The translations under genes and the position numbers were made by a program. The notes below the pieces were generated by a model. It made no database searches and had not been told where the DNA came from. It was given only the letters and a program-made list of their open reading frames with translations. Shown piece after piece: positions 49,401 through 61,285 of a stretch of 64,000 nucleotides of DNA. Each line of letters opens with the position of its first letter. The stretch's first letter is position 1. Source of the DNA: Dromaius novaehollandiae (lineage: Eukaryota; Chordata; Aves; Casuariiformes; Dromaiidae); the NCBI RefSeq assembly GCF_036370855.1, contig NC_088102.1:39159835-39223834 (forward strand), in the 5' to 3' direction.

Positions 49401-52400
49401 TTTAAAGGGTTACTCTTTTGAATCCTCATAATATCAGATTACTAAAAAATTAGTAATAGCTTCAATATCAAACATATGCCACTTCTGCAGAAAAGCTTTT
49501 AAACATTTTTCTGGTGATAACAAGCAAGCACTGACTCTTCAAGTTGGAAAGGTTTTTTCTTTTTTTTTTTTTCTTAAAATGTTCATGTATGTATGTTAGC
49601 TATAGTTCCTAAATATTTTTTAAGCAGTTATATATGACTTATGGCAGCACACACACCTATCAGTTAGCCATACATTCATCTAAAATCTTGCTTACATAAT
49701 TGCATGTCCAGAATGTTAGAAAATCTACATCTAGTAAGTCTTTAAGTCTTTTTTTAAGTGCTCATACAGTAAATGATGCTTGATGCAACCCTCTTCAAAG
49801 ACTGCAATGTCAATGTCGCATTTTACTAGGAAGCTTTAGTTACGGCTATTGTTAAGTGAAGAAACTGGCTTTTATAATTCTTAACATTCAAATTAGCTGC
49901 CTTCTGAAACTGTACAATTTTTAAAAGAAGTAAATTTCTCCTATGGGAAAATTATCAAGAGAAATACATTTCTTCCTAACCTGATGCTCTTTTGATACTT
50001 CTCACCTTTTGATCCTGATTGATTTTTGTCCTTCTCATCTTTTTTCCCCTAACTCATGCTTTCCTTCCTCTAGGTAAAAAAGATTCTTTGCATGAAAACA
50101 GCTCTAATATTTTAATTTACATTTTATCTCAAATAAAATTGTCAGAGCTGGATTGCTACTGTCACAATATGAGCAAAAATATAGTAAGTTCCATGAGTAG
50201 AAGGACAGCAATGCCTTGTGGATAAAGAACTGGATGCTAGCAGAGGGATAAGAAGGAAGTGTTTGGTTATTCCCAGTAGGAACAGAAATATATCTGAATG
50301 CTATGGAAAATAGGCTCGCCAGCCACCATAACAGGGTCTGACCCTAGGTTCACGCAGAAAAGTTCAGAGCAAAATCAAAGCAAATTAAATAATTAAATTT
50401 CAACGACGCGTTTGCTGTAATTACAGCTCAAGCTGAGTGCCTCCGAAGAGGGACTCCGAACAAAGAAATGCCTGGGCAATTAAAACTTTTTCAACTTAAG
50501 TTTCCTACTCCTCATGCGGTAGTTTAAACCAATAGTAATTTTTAGGTCTGGGGTCTCCTGCTCCTTATTGGGTCTCGTTCTTGTTCCTAGGTAGGCTGTT
50601 TTTCTCCCTTATTTTTACCGTTGCGGTTTCTGCTGACAGTTGTACCTTCGTTTCTTGTTGGGTCTTACCGTTGTCTCTCAAGGTCCTGATGGCGCTATTC
50701 TTTAACACCGAATGAGGAAAAAACAATCAAAAGAGATCTCAAGTTTTTGTTCACTTGGAGGTTGAGAGCTGTCTTTCTTCGTTATGGGTTATTTTTCCCT
50801 CCATGTTAATTATGGAATTTTTCTGCCTTGGCTGAAGTGACCAGCTTTCTAAGGATGCATAATATCAGCATGAAAAAAAGAAAAAGGTAAATTAGTTAAT
50901 GAACACTTAGAGACTATAGGAACAATTCAAGCCAGAATGAACAGTTGAGCGTTTATAGTGACTATACAGATATCTGTACTCTAACAGCCAGAACACAGGT
51001 TTCTTTTATGTAGTTTTAAGGCAGGGCATTCTGCAAGGTTAAATGCAGCATACCAGTGCTTTACCTTAATCTCTTCCAGTTCAATGCTGGCAATTTTAGA
51101 AGAGATTGTTTTGTCAGTGAATATTGTTTTTTGCAGGCACCAGCTGCCTTTGGCCTTGTTTCCTTCCTGATGCATGCTGGTCTGGAACGGAATCGAATCA
51201 GAAAACATTTGCTGGTCTTTGCATTGGCAGCACCTGTTATGTCCATGGTGACATACTTAGGGCTAAGCAAGGTAGGTTCGTGATTTAGTTCTCAAAATGT
51301 AGCTCAGCAGTGGGGTTTGGGGAAACAAATATCTTAAGGGATTCATTTAACATTATTCCAAACTGTTTTAAAAATTTAGCAGAAAGGAGCCGTTTTTTAG
51401 GGGAAAAAAAAAAAGTAGATTAAAAGATGGTAAATGGTAGCAATATGTATGTATGAAAAATGGCCTTGCCTTCCATCAGAACCAATAATATAACTCCTCT
51501 GTAGTGGTATATATAATTTTAGAAGACTGATACCTCTTCCCCTGAGAACTTTACATCAGATATAACGTGGTACATGTGGTACAAATGTGGTACAGATCAC
51601 ATCAGATGTAATGTGGTATATGTGGTATAAATATAACTAGATACTTGAGTCATTTTCACTGTTGCTGCGTGCACTCTGTTTAACATGCAGATGAAAAATC
51701 ACCTTTGCTACTTTTCTTCACCATCCCAGAATTGGTTGTCTTGTCCTGAAAGGCTCTTTCACCCTGTGTCAGAGGTTGAATCCTCTATGCTAGAGGCCAG
51801 AACAGCCTTTTTGCCTCTCATGCTCCTGTTACATCATAATTTTGACTTGACTTTATACAATCAGTGGCCTGTGAAATGAGTGACTGAACATGTGTTTATC
51901 ATCTGTCCAAATTAAATGTTTCTGCCTCTTGTTGCATTTTCTGTGACACTTCTGTAGTTCTTACTGCTGTAGGTTTTGCTGGTAACCACACTATGAAGTT
52001 GTGTATAAGGAATCTAAAGTGTGTCATGAAATGTAATGCAGGAAGAGACAGATGAAGTAAATCATCTAGGATAATTCTTTTACTTGCTGGAAAGGAGTTT
52101 ATGCCTGATACTGCAGCACAGGAGATGGCAGAAAGGATTGGGTTTGTAAATAGAAATCAGAATGGTGTTTGAGCACTTGCTTGATATAGGCTGGCTGAGA
52201 GTTGTTTTTGCATTTTGCACTTCAGAAAGAACGGAATCGGTAAGGCATAAAGGCTGCCACAGTGCATAGTTCCAGGGTAGAGGGTACATCTCTGGAAATG
52301 TAGCTGAAGAATATACCAAAGAAATGAAATCACACTTGAGTGGGAGATTGATTAAGAAGGTTTTTGAATCTGATATGAACAGTTTTGCATTTCATTGCAC

Positions 52401-53313
52401 TTAGTCATGAGTAGTATGATCTTAATCCTAGTATGAAAGTGAAGAGGTGTTCAAATTTTTGATTTGGAAGATGCATATCTCTTCAAAAATAGGTTTGCAT
52501 GGAAATCCTGGAAAGCATGGGGTGTTTCCCTATATATCCAAATGAAATACAGAAATGTGATTATTTGGGGCTTAAATCTAGCAAAACTTGCATTGACCTC
52601 CAGGGGACTAGACTTTTAAAGGCTAACAGCTTATTTGAACTCTTATTGTTTAAAAAGGGAAAAAACATCAGTACTGAATGTCCTTCCTAAATTTTGTGGC
52701 TTTGCAATCTAACTTTCATGTTTTTAAAAACATATTTTGGTTTATCTGTTGCTGTGAGATAGTCAAAACAGATATTTCTACATAAAGTCTGGTGTAAGGG
52801 TTCCTAGAAGTCTAAAATGAACTAAGTATGAAGAGAGGTGTCTTGCATCAGCTTTATAATGTCAATTGCTTCTTGCAAGGTGCAAGACATTAAATGGCAT
52901 TTTAAATTGTTGTCACTGTGAGAGAATGAGAGTTAATGGAAATCCTACTGTGTCTGGGTTTTTACAGAACTTTTATTATTGGTTGAAGAAATTCTACATA
53001 GCCTCATTTTTGCTCTTTCTTTTTTCTTTTTTTCTTTTCTTTTCTTTATTTTTTCTTTTTTTTTTTTTTTCCAATTTCTCAGAGCAGCAAAGAAGCCCTT
53101 TCAGAAGTCAATGCCACCGGAGTTGCTATGCTTTTTTCTGCTGGGACTTTTCTTTATGTTGCAACAGTTCATGTCCTTCCAGAAGTGGGAGGAATTGCTC
53201 ACAGCCACAAACCTGAATCAACTGGAGGAAAAGGACTCAGCCGTCTGGAGGTGGCAGCCCTAGTCTTAGGATGCCTTATTCCTCTAGTTTTGTCCATTGG
53301 ACACCATCACTAA
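34391..53313 (+). CDS. SLC39A9: SLC39A9, zinc transporter ZIP9 (7 coding exons)
   Basis: ZIP9 moves zinc into the cytosol from the Golgi and across the plasma membrane, and has been described as a membrane androgen receptor in vertebrates. The coding exons are 34391-34486, 38662-38770, 44832-45023, 47568-47636, 48825-48910, 51137-51271 and 53083-53313, joining in frame to 305 residues; human has 307. Eight membrane spans can be placed at about residues 7-28, 35-56, 105-124, 145-166, 173-194, 215-228, 241-262 and 282-302. The metal-site motifs HAAADG (153-158) and MLHKAPAAFG (181-190) are intact. The cytosolic loop before span 3 has lost most of the His-rich stretch I recall in human and chicken (HEYGRDH here against HEHEHSHDH). 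The start is set by the conserved MDDF and by exon phases. Confidence 0.97.
35708..35768. repeat. T/G-rich simple repeat in SLC39A9 intron 1
   Basis: T-runs interrupted by G and ending in a run of about 18 T. No element body was recognised. Confidence 0.7.
37317..37343. repeat. (GT)n(AT)n microsatellite in SLC39A9 intron 1
   Basis: A compound dinucleotide repeat, GTGTGT into ATATAT. Probably polymorphic, no function evident. Confidence 0.8.
38662..38770 (+). CDS. SLC39A9: SLC39A9 coding exon 2
   Basis: Residues 33-68 and the first base of codon 69: [20 protein letters not shown] followed by [16 protein letters not shown]. It contains span 2 and the PEG turn conserved in this ZIP subfamily. 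Acceptor TTGCAG, donor G|GTAAGA. Confidence 0.97.
43845..43935. repeat. Possible second old interspersed repeat fragment
   Basis: The phrase GAATCAGCCACAGGACTGTC followed by TAGCCTGATATCTTGTCACTGCCAGG weakly resembles the same avian repeat as the copy at 16.9 kb (its 'tctagcccagtatcctgtc' core). Divergence is high and the call is tentative. Confidence 0.22.
44832..45023 (+). CDS. SLC39A9: SLC39A9 coding exon 3
   Basis: Residues 69-132 and the first base of codon 133. It opens with GKHHPASE, then the variable loop with [13 protein letters not shown], then span 3 ([19 protein letters not shown]) and HVHSTD. The loop is two residues shorter and poorer in His than in the human protein. Acceptor GCCACAG, donor G|GTAAGT. 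Confidence 0.96.
47568..47636 (+). CDS. SLC39A9: SLC39A9 coding exon 4
   Basis: Residues 133-155 and the first base of codon 156: [18 protein letters not shown] then VVHAA. It holds the first half of span 4 with His153 of the metal-binding motif. Acceptor ATTTCAG, donor G|GTAATG. Confidence 0.96.
48825..48910 (+). CDS. SLC39A9: SLC39A9 coding exon 5
   Basis: Completes codon 156 and encodes residues 157-184: [20 protein letters not shown] then FVAIMLHK. Asp157 and His183 are the expected metal ligands. A T-rich acceptor tract ends TTTCAG and the donor is AAG|GTAAGT. Confidence 0.96.
50305..50715. mobile_element. Possible LTR-element remnant in SLC39A9 intron 5
   Basis: About 400 bp have more CpG and a different texture from the flanking intron (for example AACGACGCG, GTGCCTCCGAAGAGGGACTC, TTACCGTTGCGG). 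From memory this resembles LTR-type repeats of birds. Family and exact ends are not certain and no coding part was recognised, so at most it is a solo fragment of a fossil element, fairly young judging by the retained CpG. Confidence 0.35.
51137..51271 (+). CDS. SLC39A9: SLC39A9 coding exon 6
   Basis: Residues 185-229: [20 protein letters not shown], then the [20 protein letters not shown] span, then LSK. Acceptor TTTTGCAG, donor AAG|GTAGGT, phase 0 on both sides. Confidence 0.97.
51540..51635. repeat. Imperfect local duplication in SLC39A9 intron 6
   Basis: ACATCAGATATAACGTGGTA and ACATCAGATGTAATGTGGTA start two adjacent ~48-bp copies rich in TGTGGTA. A small tandem duplication. Confidence 0.65.
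53009..53080 (+). promoter_or_regulatory. Very long polypyrimidine tract before SLC39A9 exon 7
   Basis: About 70 nearly pure C/T bases, mostly T, lead to the acceptor TTTCTCAG of the last coding exon. Typical tracts are 15-30 bases. Multiple PTB/U2AF binding sites are likely; its length may vary. Confidence 0.8.
53083..53313 (+). CDS. SLC39A9: SLC39A9 coding exon 7 with stop
   Basis: Residues 230-305 and [23 protein letters not shown], span 7, HVLPEVGG, the [10 protein letters not shown] loop and the last span ending LSIGHHH. A pyrimidine tract of about 70 bases precedes the acceptor. Confidence 0.97.
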   Translation, partial: SSKEALSEVNATGVAMLFSAGTFLYVATVHVLPEVGGIAHSHKPESTGGKGLSRLEVAALVLGCLIPLVLSIGHHH

Positions 53314-54330
53314 ATGCTCAAAGTTCACCGTTCCCCTCGATTTGACCTTAGCAGTAACTGTTGGCTGCTCCCTTTATCATTGTCTGTCTTACCATCATCC
53401 ATCCCATCTACTTTTATGGAGTTCAGAGGGAAGCTTGATTGCAAAAATGAGGAATACTGGGAAAGTTTTTAGTATAGCAAAATGTGCTTTGGCAGCCGGA
53501 CGTTAATTCTGTGTAACTTTCTTTTTTGAAGACATTTGCTGTTTTAATTGTTACTTCTGGCCCTATTCTCAGGGAGGATGGAATTTGGAGTTTAAGAAAG
53601 GTGAGTGGGGAAGAACTTAGTGGCTCATCATGAAATTGCAATCACCAAAGTATCCTGTAATTCAGCTTTCACAACTGAGGAAAAAATACAAAGGATGGCT
53701 GCCTTTCAGGAGGTTAAAGTCTTCTTACTAGTGAAGTAGGGGGCTCTCCCCCATTGGTTTTATGTTGTCCTGACAGTGTGATTGGTTTTTGTAATATTTG
53801 TCACAAACGGTTTTGTAAAGGTGGCCTGCACTCTGGAAAACGCTGCTGTTGTGACAGAAGTATCGTTGATAGGAAAAAATGCTCTGGACAATGTGTAGGG
53901 TTAATACAGGAAATGAGAATTCAGCTGGTTAAGGAAGTGCAAAAGAGTTTTGCAGTGTATTTCATTATTTAAGACAAAGGATAGAAGCGAGGAGAATATT
54001 ATTTTGATTGTTTATACAATTGTTAATAACTTTAGAAAAGGCAGAATGTCTTGGAAGATGATATTCCACCAGGTCAATAAAGTGTAGGCACCAAAACTGT
54101 TAGCAGGAATTAGATATTTAGTACTGTGATTACACTACTGCTACGCTTGAGAAAGAAATCCACAATGTCTTTTGAAATCAAGCTGTTCTGTGCTCTGAGG
54201 AGTAGAAATCTGATGGAAACAGCTGTTGAGGGACCAGAGAACTTTACTAGCTCATCTTTAAAAGTTTGAACCACAGACATCAGTGGGGTATGTGGGTTCT
54301 TTCATTAAATAAAAAGTTTTAAGGCTAACA
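53314..54330 (+). other. SLC39A9: SLC39A9 3' UTR (probable)
   Basis: Non-coding sequence after the stop contains AATAAA at 54076-54081 and again at 54308-54313, giving 3' UTRs of about 0.8 or 1.0 kb. Longer forms using distal signals (for example AATAAA near 60374) cannot be excluded. Confidence 0.55.
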
Positions 54331-57300
54331 GAACTAGATCTTTGGTTGAATATTTATGCTGCAGATAGAGTACAAAGTGCATCTAAAGCAGTTCTAAACA
54401 AAACAAATTCTGTTGGGTTTCCAGGGGACCCATTAGACATTTCAGTTTTCCTTTGGGAATCCTACATTCACCTCTAACTGGTGATTGTTAGTTTTGATGA
54501 ATCTACTTGAGGACTTATTGCCAACTGCTGATGCCTCTCACTGTAGATGGATGATAAAACATCCCTTCCTTTCCAAGGTGCATCCTTCTCTTGTCAGGCA
54601 TCTTTTTCTCTCATGCAAAATATATTATGCTCTAATAACTGTAGTGCATTAAAAAGTCAGGAATGCTTGACATGCACAGACTCAACACACAATCCTTTCT
54701 GAAGGGGGGAAAGAAAAAAAGCTTTTTAATTCTGTGCCCATTTTAAGCAATACTCTGCCTGCACTTTTTAAAGATAATGTTGCCAAATATTTTTCTGTTC
54801 TTAATTTTTGTTGTTGCTTGAAATGGAGCTTCAAAGCTTGAATAGCTGGTTTCCTGAAGTGCTTATTGTTTCCATTTGAATGTGTCTTTTTTTTTAATGC
54901 CATTTATTGCTTATAGTACACAGGCCATTGTGCCTCTTAACTTTACATTTCTGTCACTGTTCTGTTTGTCTACTAGTTCAACAATAGGTATTGGCCTGGC
55001 TTCTGGACTAGTGAGTGCTCTGTTTGCTTTGTAACAACATGGATGTACCCCAAGATTGAACTTGGTAATAATCCCTAGGGTTGCTTGTTCATTTGTTTGT
55101 TTTACTATGCAATGGGTGGATTTTAAAATCAACGCAAAATGATTAGAACTTATATTCTCCCACAAGATATTATTTTCAAATAGAATTAGTGTATGACATC
55201 TAAACAAGCATTTTTGACGCTAGCCTTCCAAAAGTAATTCTGTTCTGAAAAGCTGCTGCATAAATAGTAACACAGATAAGAGCCTCTCTTGCGCATTATA
55301 TTTGCTTTTACGACATACACATGCAACTTGTAAGTTACCTGTTAATAAGTTGAGTGATACAGGTTACAGAGCTCCTAGTGTTCTTCCTGATTCCTCCTAA
55401 TTATATTCTTCCTTCATAATCTCACTATCTTGCTCACAGAAATTGCAAGGTCTGCTGTAGAAGCATCTCAGTGCAGCAGCAGATGCTTACATCTTGTGGA
55501 ACAGTTAGTTTTTAAAGAAAAGTGAGTTATCTGCTCAACTATACAAGGCAAGTCATTTTTTCTTCTCTTGCTACACCTGAAACAGTTTACATTGCAGGGT
55601 GAGTTTTTTTCTTGAAAACCAAGCCAAAGAGTAACTATGCTTACTTAAAAAGGTTTGCAAGCCTGACAAAGGTACCTGAGTGTTGCTGAGCACCATCTGA
55701 TCATGATGGTTGATGCTGACTTGCACCAGCCTGTAGAGAATTAAATTTTGGTTTTCTAGAGGAACCTTGGGCTTCTCTCATAACTGAGTCCAGTAACCTT
55801 TAAGTAGAGCACATTTGATCAGGAGTCTCAGCTAGATGATGAAAATGCCAGTAGGGAAAGACCATGCTCACTTCTTTTTCTTTTTTTTTCCTACCCCCCC
55901 CTCCCCCCCCTTAAGCAGAGTGATATTTCAAACCATCACCCATCCTTTGCACGTGCACCCCCCCGACGCGCCCCTAGTTAAGCTAGCATCAGGACTCCAC
56001 ACTCATTTTCTGTTTAACAATTGTCACGGTTAGGGAGGTATGTAGATAAGTTCCCATTTAATGTGTTTTGCTCCTGTGTACCTGGATGGTGCCTTTTTCA
56101 ATGGATGTGTGCGCATTGATTGAAGATGCAACAGCCAACCTGTTTGCTGCTGACTTAGCCTCTGGCATGTTAATTGTAACAGGTTACTCTGCTGAGAGGT
56201 CTTGTCACCTTTCATTCCTCCCATCCCTCAGATCATGTTTCTGGGACAGCCACCAGAAATGCTAATACTTGATTTAATGATTTATGAGCTTGAGAGGCCA
56301 AGTTACAACAGCAGGCAAAGGATTTTAAATGAAAACATTGATGGCTTAAAGTTGGCACAAAAAAGGCCAGTAACCTGTAATTTTCATTTTGGCACTCAGC
56401 TAAGTGATAGGCTTCTGTGGATTTTTTTTTTCCTTTCCATTTAGAAGTAGCAATAGTATTTTCTAGTATTTAGCTACAATGAGAGTGACTAAGGAAGTTT
56501 TTGGTTATGTGATAAGAGAATACAAAACTTTCAATGACCAAACCTTTCCCAATTGTTAGTTCCACATGGAGGATTGTTTTCTTCAAGCGTGGAGTTTTAA
56601 GGAGTTAAAATATCTCATTTTATCATATTCCCTTTTTATCTATTCCCCATCTGTCACAGTAAATCCAAGCACTGCATGTAGTCAGGGCCATCTGGTGTCA
56701 TTTTCTACTCCTCAGGGGACCTTGGTGCAAACAAATTCTTCTTTCTCTCTCTGTAATAGCCCTCGCTGCCTGTGTTTTCTACTGTGAGGTAGGTGGCAGT
56801 AGGTCTAGCAGGTAACACATTAGCTAAGTGCCAGGCATTTTTCTCCCTCTCTTCTGTAAATCCCCCTAGTAGGAAATCTGTAATTGCCTTAGCTGGTTTT
56901 TCAGTTCCTAATTTCTTGATTGGCAGTAGGAATTGGGCTAAAGCTGTGTTCCTCTTGATTCCAGTGTGTTCAGCTACTTTACTTACTATTCTAATTTCCT
57001 TATTGTTCTTTGTATAAAAAAGGGAAATATTATTTTCCAGTACCTGGTGACAGATGCAGAAGCTGAACTGACATTAGCTTATGTGAGGAAGGCAGAGCTA
57101 TCACACCAAGATAGGAATTTTTGATAATTGTTCCTTGTAATGTCAGATGGCCAGGTGGTAAGCACAGAAACCCACTGTTGACTTCTGAATTTCAAAGAAC
57201 TGTTCCTAGGTGGATTGTGTAAAAGGGTAATGTTACTGAAGAGACACAGGAAAACTACCATGTTTATTCAGAAACTAGTTCAGAGCCTGGTGTTTGTCTT

Positions 57301-60300
57301 CAAGGAGCTTTTGGCAGTAGCTGATGTGTCTGTGTGGTATCAGCTTTGTTCAGAATAACAGGGAGGTGCTGTGGAATCAATGTTGCTGCTGCTCCCTTCT
57401 CATTCTGTGCTGCTTTGCTGCATGGGACCTGGGAAGAAGAGGAAGAAGTATTTTCTTCTAGGGACAGGGGCAGGTGAAGTGGTTGTGATATGTTGGGAAA
57501 GTTTATGATGAATTTCAGATTCCTGTTCACCTCAAACTTCTTATTTAAAAAAAGTTTTCTTGTTTTCTCTTTATTACATCTCAGCAGCCTTGGCTTTCCA
57601 AGGAGAACATTACATGGTTATTGCTGTTTACTTAACTCCATGTATGGAACTGTAATTTTAATATCTTTTTTTCCAAACCATTTGTACACAGAATCATTCC
57701 ATGAATGGCTGCCTTATAATTTTTCCACTTTAATTGTGATTGGTTAAAATAATGTTGCAGTTTTTGATTTGTTTTATTATATTAAATTTTTACTAGGTGC
57801 AGTGCTTCAGAGTTGGCTTCTCATTTACTGCATGGGGTACTGACAGCTCCTATAAAAATAAGTGAGAATTTTAAATGGGATGTAGTTGTTGCAGGCAGTA
57901 CATCTTATTTTTCTTGTGCTGCTTCTCTTTATAGTATGTGAGCACCCCTTGGAAATCTAAAGAATGAAAATGTTGGGAAAGTCGATTTGGACATAAGTAT
58001 GAATGATTTAGAGCTATAAAAAGGGACTTGACAGCTCTACTTGAGAGGTACTTGGCAATTCTTTCCTACACAATATTTAAGTGTTGGCATTGCCTTGGGG
58101 CAGTGTCTCCTGGCAGATGAATATCTAACCTTTGCTTACAAGGCAGAGACCTCTGTAGAGAGCCATTAGGAGTTGTTTGGCTCAAGATTGCTCCAGGCCA
58201 CTGTAAAAGGCTGGAGGATGTGTTAGGGCGAAAGAAAATGGAGAGACTGGGAGGGGGAGTGAAAACAATCTTGCCTGCCCCAAGATAAATCATTATCCTT
58301 TGCCTAAAAGCAACATGCAAATACTAAGTCACTTCATTATTTTGGAGCCTTTGTAACAAAGTAGCCTTTGTGTGCATGTGTGCACATATTAAAAGTTAAC
58401 TCTAAACATAAAAATGTGAGTTTCTCTACTTTGGAGAAAGCTTGTCACAACTCGGTTTTCCTTGTGACTGCCACATGATCCTACTTCTTACATGTTCACA
58501 GTTCTCCAGTATTGCTCTTAATCTCTGCTACTGACACGTTTTTTTCTTGAAAGCAGCCTGCTCTTCTTCCTGCAGTGTTCAATGAAGTTAAAGCCTTTGT
58601 TTAAGCCATAACTACGTAAGCTTCCTCTTTAGTGCTAGTACTGGTGGCCGTCATAACTGAGAGCAGGTTGTGCTCTTCCTGTGAAGAAAGAAATTGTCTC
58701 TTCGGTTTCCTGAATTTTTTGGAAGGGTTTTTACTTGCTTCTGGCATTATTTTGAGCTGCAAAGAATAGTTGTGAATACATTTAACAATCATTTTTAACT
58801 TTAGAAGTGGTTTTTATTGAACAGGCTCTCAGGCAAGGGATATAGGCAAAACTTTGAAAATGGATTCTGTTCTTTTGTTTTTAAGCAAAAACTTAAAGGA
58901 CAGTCACTTTTCCTACAGGACATTTCAGGGTATATTTTTAGGGTTTGCAGATTCTATGCAAAGATTCTCAGAAAATTCAGTCAGTTGCACATTGTGTGCT
59001 GTGACTTTGAAGAAAGCAATATCTGTATTTCTGATACAAAACATTGAATTTATGCTTTATTTGAAAAAATGCAACTTTAAGAGTAGCCTCTGCTAAAACC
59101 TTAATTTAACAAACTTAAAGTTATCATTTTAAAACACGTAGAAAAGGCACAAATTACTGAATAATTTTAATGAGTAAATACTGTGTAAAAGCCAGTGCTG
59201 GCCTTTTGCCAAAGTGGATATAAGTTCTAGTTTTGGTCCTGTTGTGTGTATGCTTTTATGGGCTTGTCAGAGAAGGTTGTTTTGTTGCAACTCTGCAGCA
59301 TCCTATGGCTGCTACCAGGATTTAGCGCAAGGATGCACATCTGAGTCAGGATCTTCGCATTAACTACAAAATAAGATGGTCACAAGATGATCCCTAAGGA
59401 AGCAACTGCATATGCTTTTCAGAATAGTAGGTCGACCCCTCCTGGTGGAGTAGGTTTCGCAAGACAGTGGTCTGAAACTGTCACTGAGCCTCAGGTGATA
59501 AAACTCCAGAAACTGTCAGCCAGAACAGTCCAGGAAATGTTAATGGCTTAAAGCAATCCAGAGTGAGGCAATGCCTTAAGTAGCTTGCGAAAAGACTCAA
59601 TTAAGGACTCAGCCCCACCTCCCTAATAGTGTGAACAGCACCTGGAAGTGCACCAAATTCTTCAGCCCAGTTTGGGAGGGCACTAATGGAGTAGCAGTCT
59701 TGAGCACAGATTGTAGTAAGCCTTTACGAACAGGGTTAAGGTGTTGGTTGAACCCAGGTTGTATGTCTTGCTCCCCATGCTCTCCAGCTGCCCTGTACAC
59801 AGGATTGGGTTCTAGCTGTATAATATCAGAAAAATGAAGGGGAATGATGCTGCGGAGCAGGGACAGGGTAGTGCTCACTGTATGCGTTTCCCAAGCCCCC
59901 TTTTTCAATGCCCCCTTTTAAGAGATACCCTTGATGGACATGATTTACGAGTAACCCAATAGCAAAAGGATTTTTCTCCTCTACCTGCTATATATAGACT
60001 TATTTAAGATTCTGTAACTTTAACAGTTACAGTATTTTTACAGTTTCCCCTCAAGCAATAAGCAGTCTTCTCAGCTAATTTGTTTACGGTTGCTGATTTT
60101 TCTGGTAGTTCATAAGCCTTATGTGGTTAGGAAAAAGTACCATCACTTTATTCTGACTTAATTACAGCAGACTGATTAATCTATACAAGCCTGTGGGAGA
60201 ATCAAAACGAATGACAAAATGTTGCTAATGTAGCTAGTGGAAACAAATATAAGGCAATAGAAATGAGAAGCTAGTACTTTGCCAGTTAGGGTCTTGGTTT

Positions 60301-61268
60301 TTGGCAACCAGAGTTCATCTTTAAAGATTTATGATGAAGCATTATGCAGTTTTAATATACTCTTACTGTGTTAAATAAAATTGTTGTCAGAGACTCATTA
60401 GGGATGAGGACAGCAACAACAATAAGAGGAGCTGTCATCTGTTGTTCCAGCTTACAAATTAAACCATTCTTCTGGTCTGTGCAAGGCTTATCCCAGTATC
60501 CCTCCAGGCAGAATTGCAGAATGGTCTACCCTTTTTATCATAGCATTTTTTTCTTCTAAGATGTCTAGAGGTTAACTAGCTGTTACAGTGGATGGTGGGA
60601 TAAGAAAAATGCCTCATTCAGAAAATATGTAGAGCTGATTAAAAGTAAGCTGTATTATGATTACTGACACCAAAGCTATGCAGTATTTAGGAAATCTAAA
60701 AGCCAAGATGAAACTATTAAAAGGGAGAAAATGCTCATTCTGTACTTGCTCTGTATGTATGCCCATTCAGTGTCTCAAATTGTGATTACTTTATAATATA
60801 CGATCATAGCTTGTGTTGGAATCTGTGGAAATTAATATGCTTCTGCTGTCTGAAGAAACACCTTAAAGGAGGTGCTTTTTGCTATACTGGGTGCTAACTG
60901 AGTGTCTACACTGAGGCCCGAAGAGTGCTGCTAAAAGCCCTGCTATAAGCTCTTTTGCTAATTTGTATGACCTCTCCTGTAGAACCTCTCAGGTGAGTTT
61001 TGCCTCCAGAGGGTTGGGCTATAAATAGAGTCCCATTTTAGGACTAGATTTCCCATGTTCTGTTTTTGCTTTTTTTAACAGAAAAACTGAGGAACAGCTG
61101 ATTTTGAGCAAAACTCTGTGCTGTCTGGCATCTAATCTGTAGATGTTTCATGTGAAAATGCAACAGTGCACATGGAGTGCTAAGCCTGGGAATTTTGCCT
61201 TGCTAATCCCTGCAGCCATGTGCACTGCAACAAATTCCTGCTCCTCAGTCAGAGGTTCTTTCCCTCCG

Positions 61269-61285
61269 CCCCCCCCCCCCCCCCC
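61269..61285. repeat. C17 homopolymer
   Basis: Seventeen consecutive C. It could form an i-motif or quadruplex and is an error-prone run for sequencing. Confidence 0.85.

Noticed and set aside
49147-49431. 94-codon plus-strand frame in SLC39A9 intron 5
   Set aside because: It includes an A-run lysine stretch, no recognisable domain and no splice signals; a decayed insertion or chance frame is likelier.
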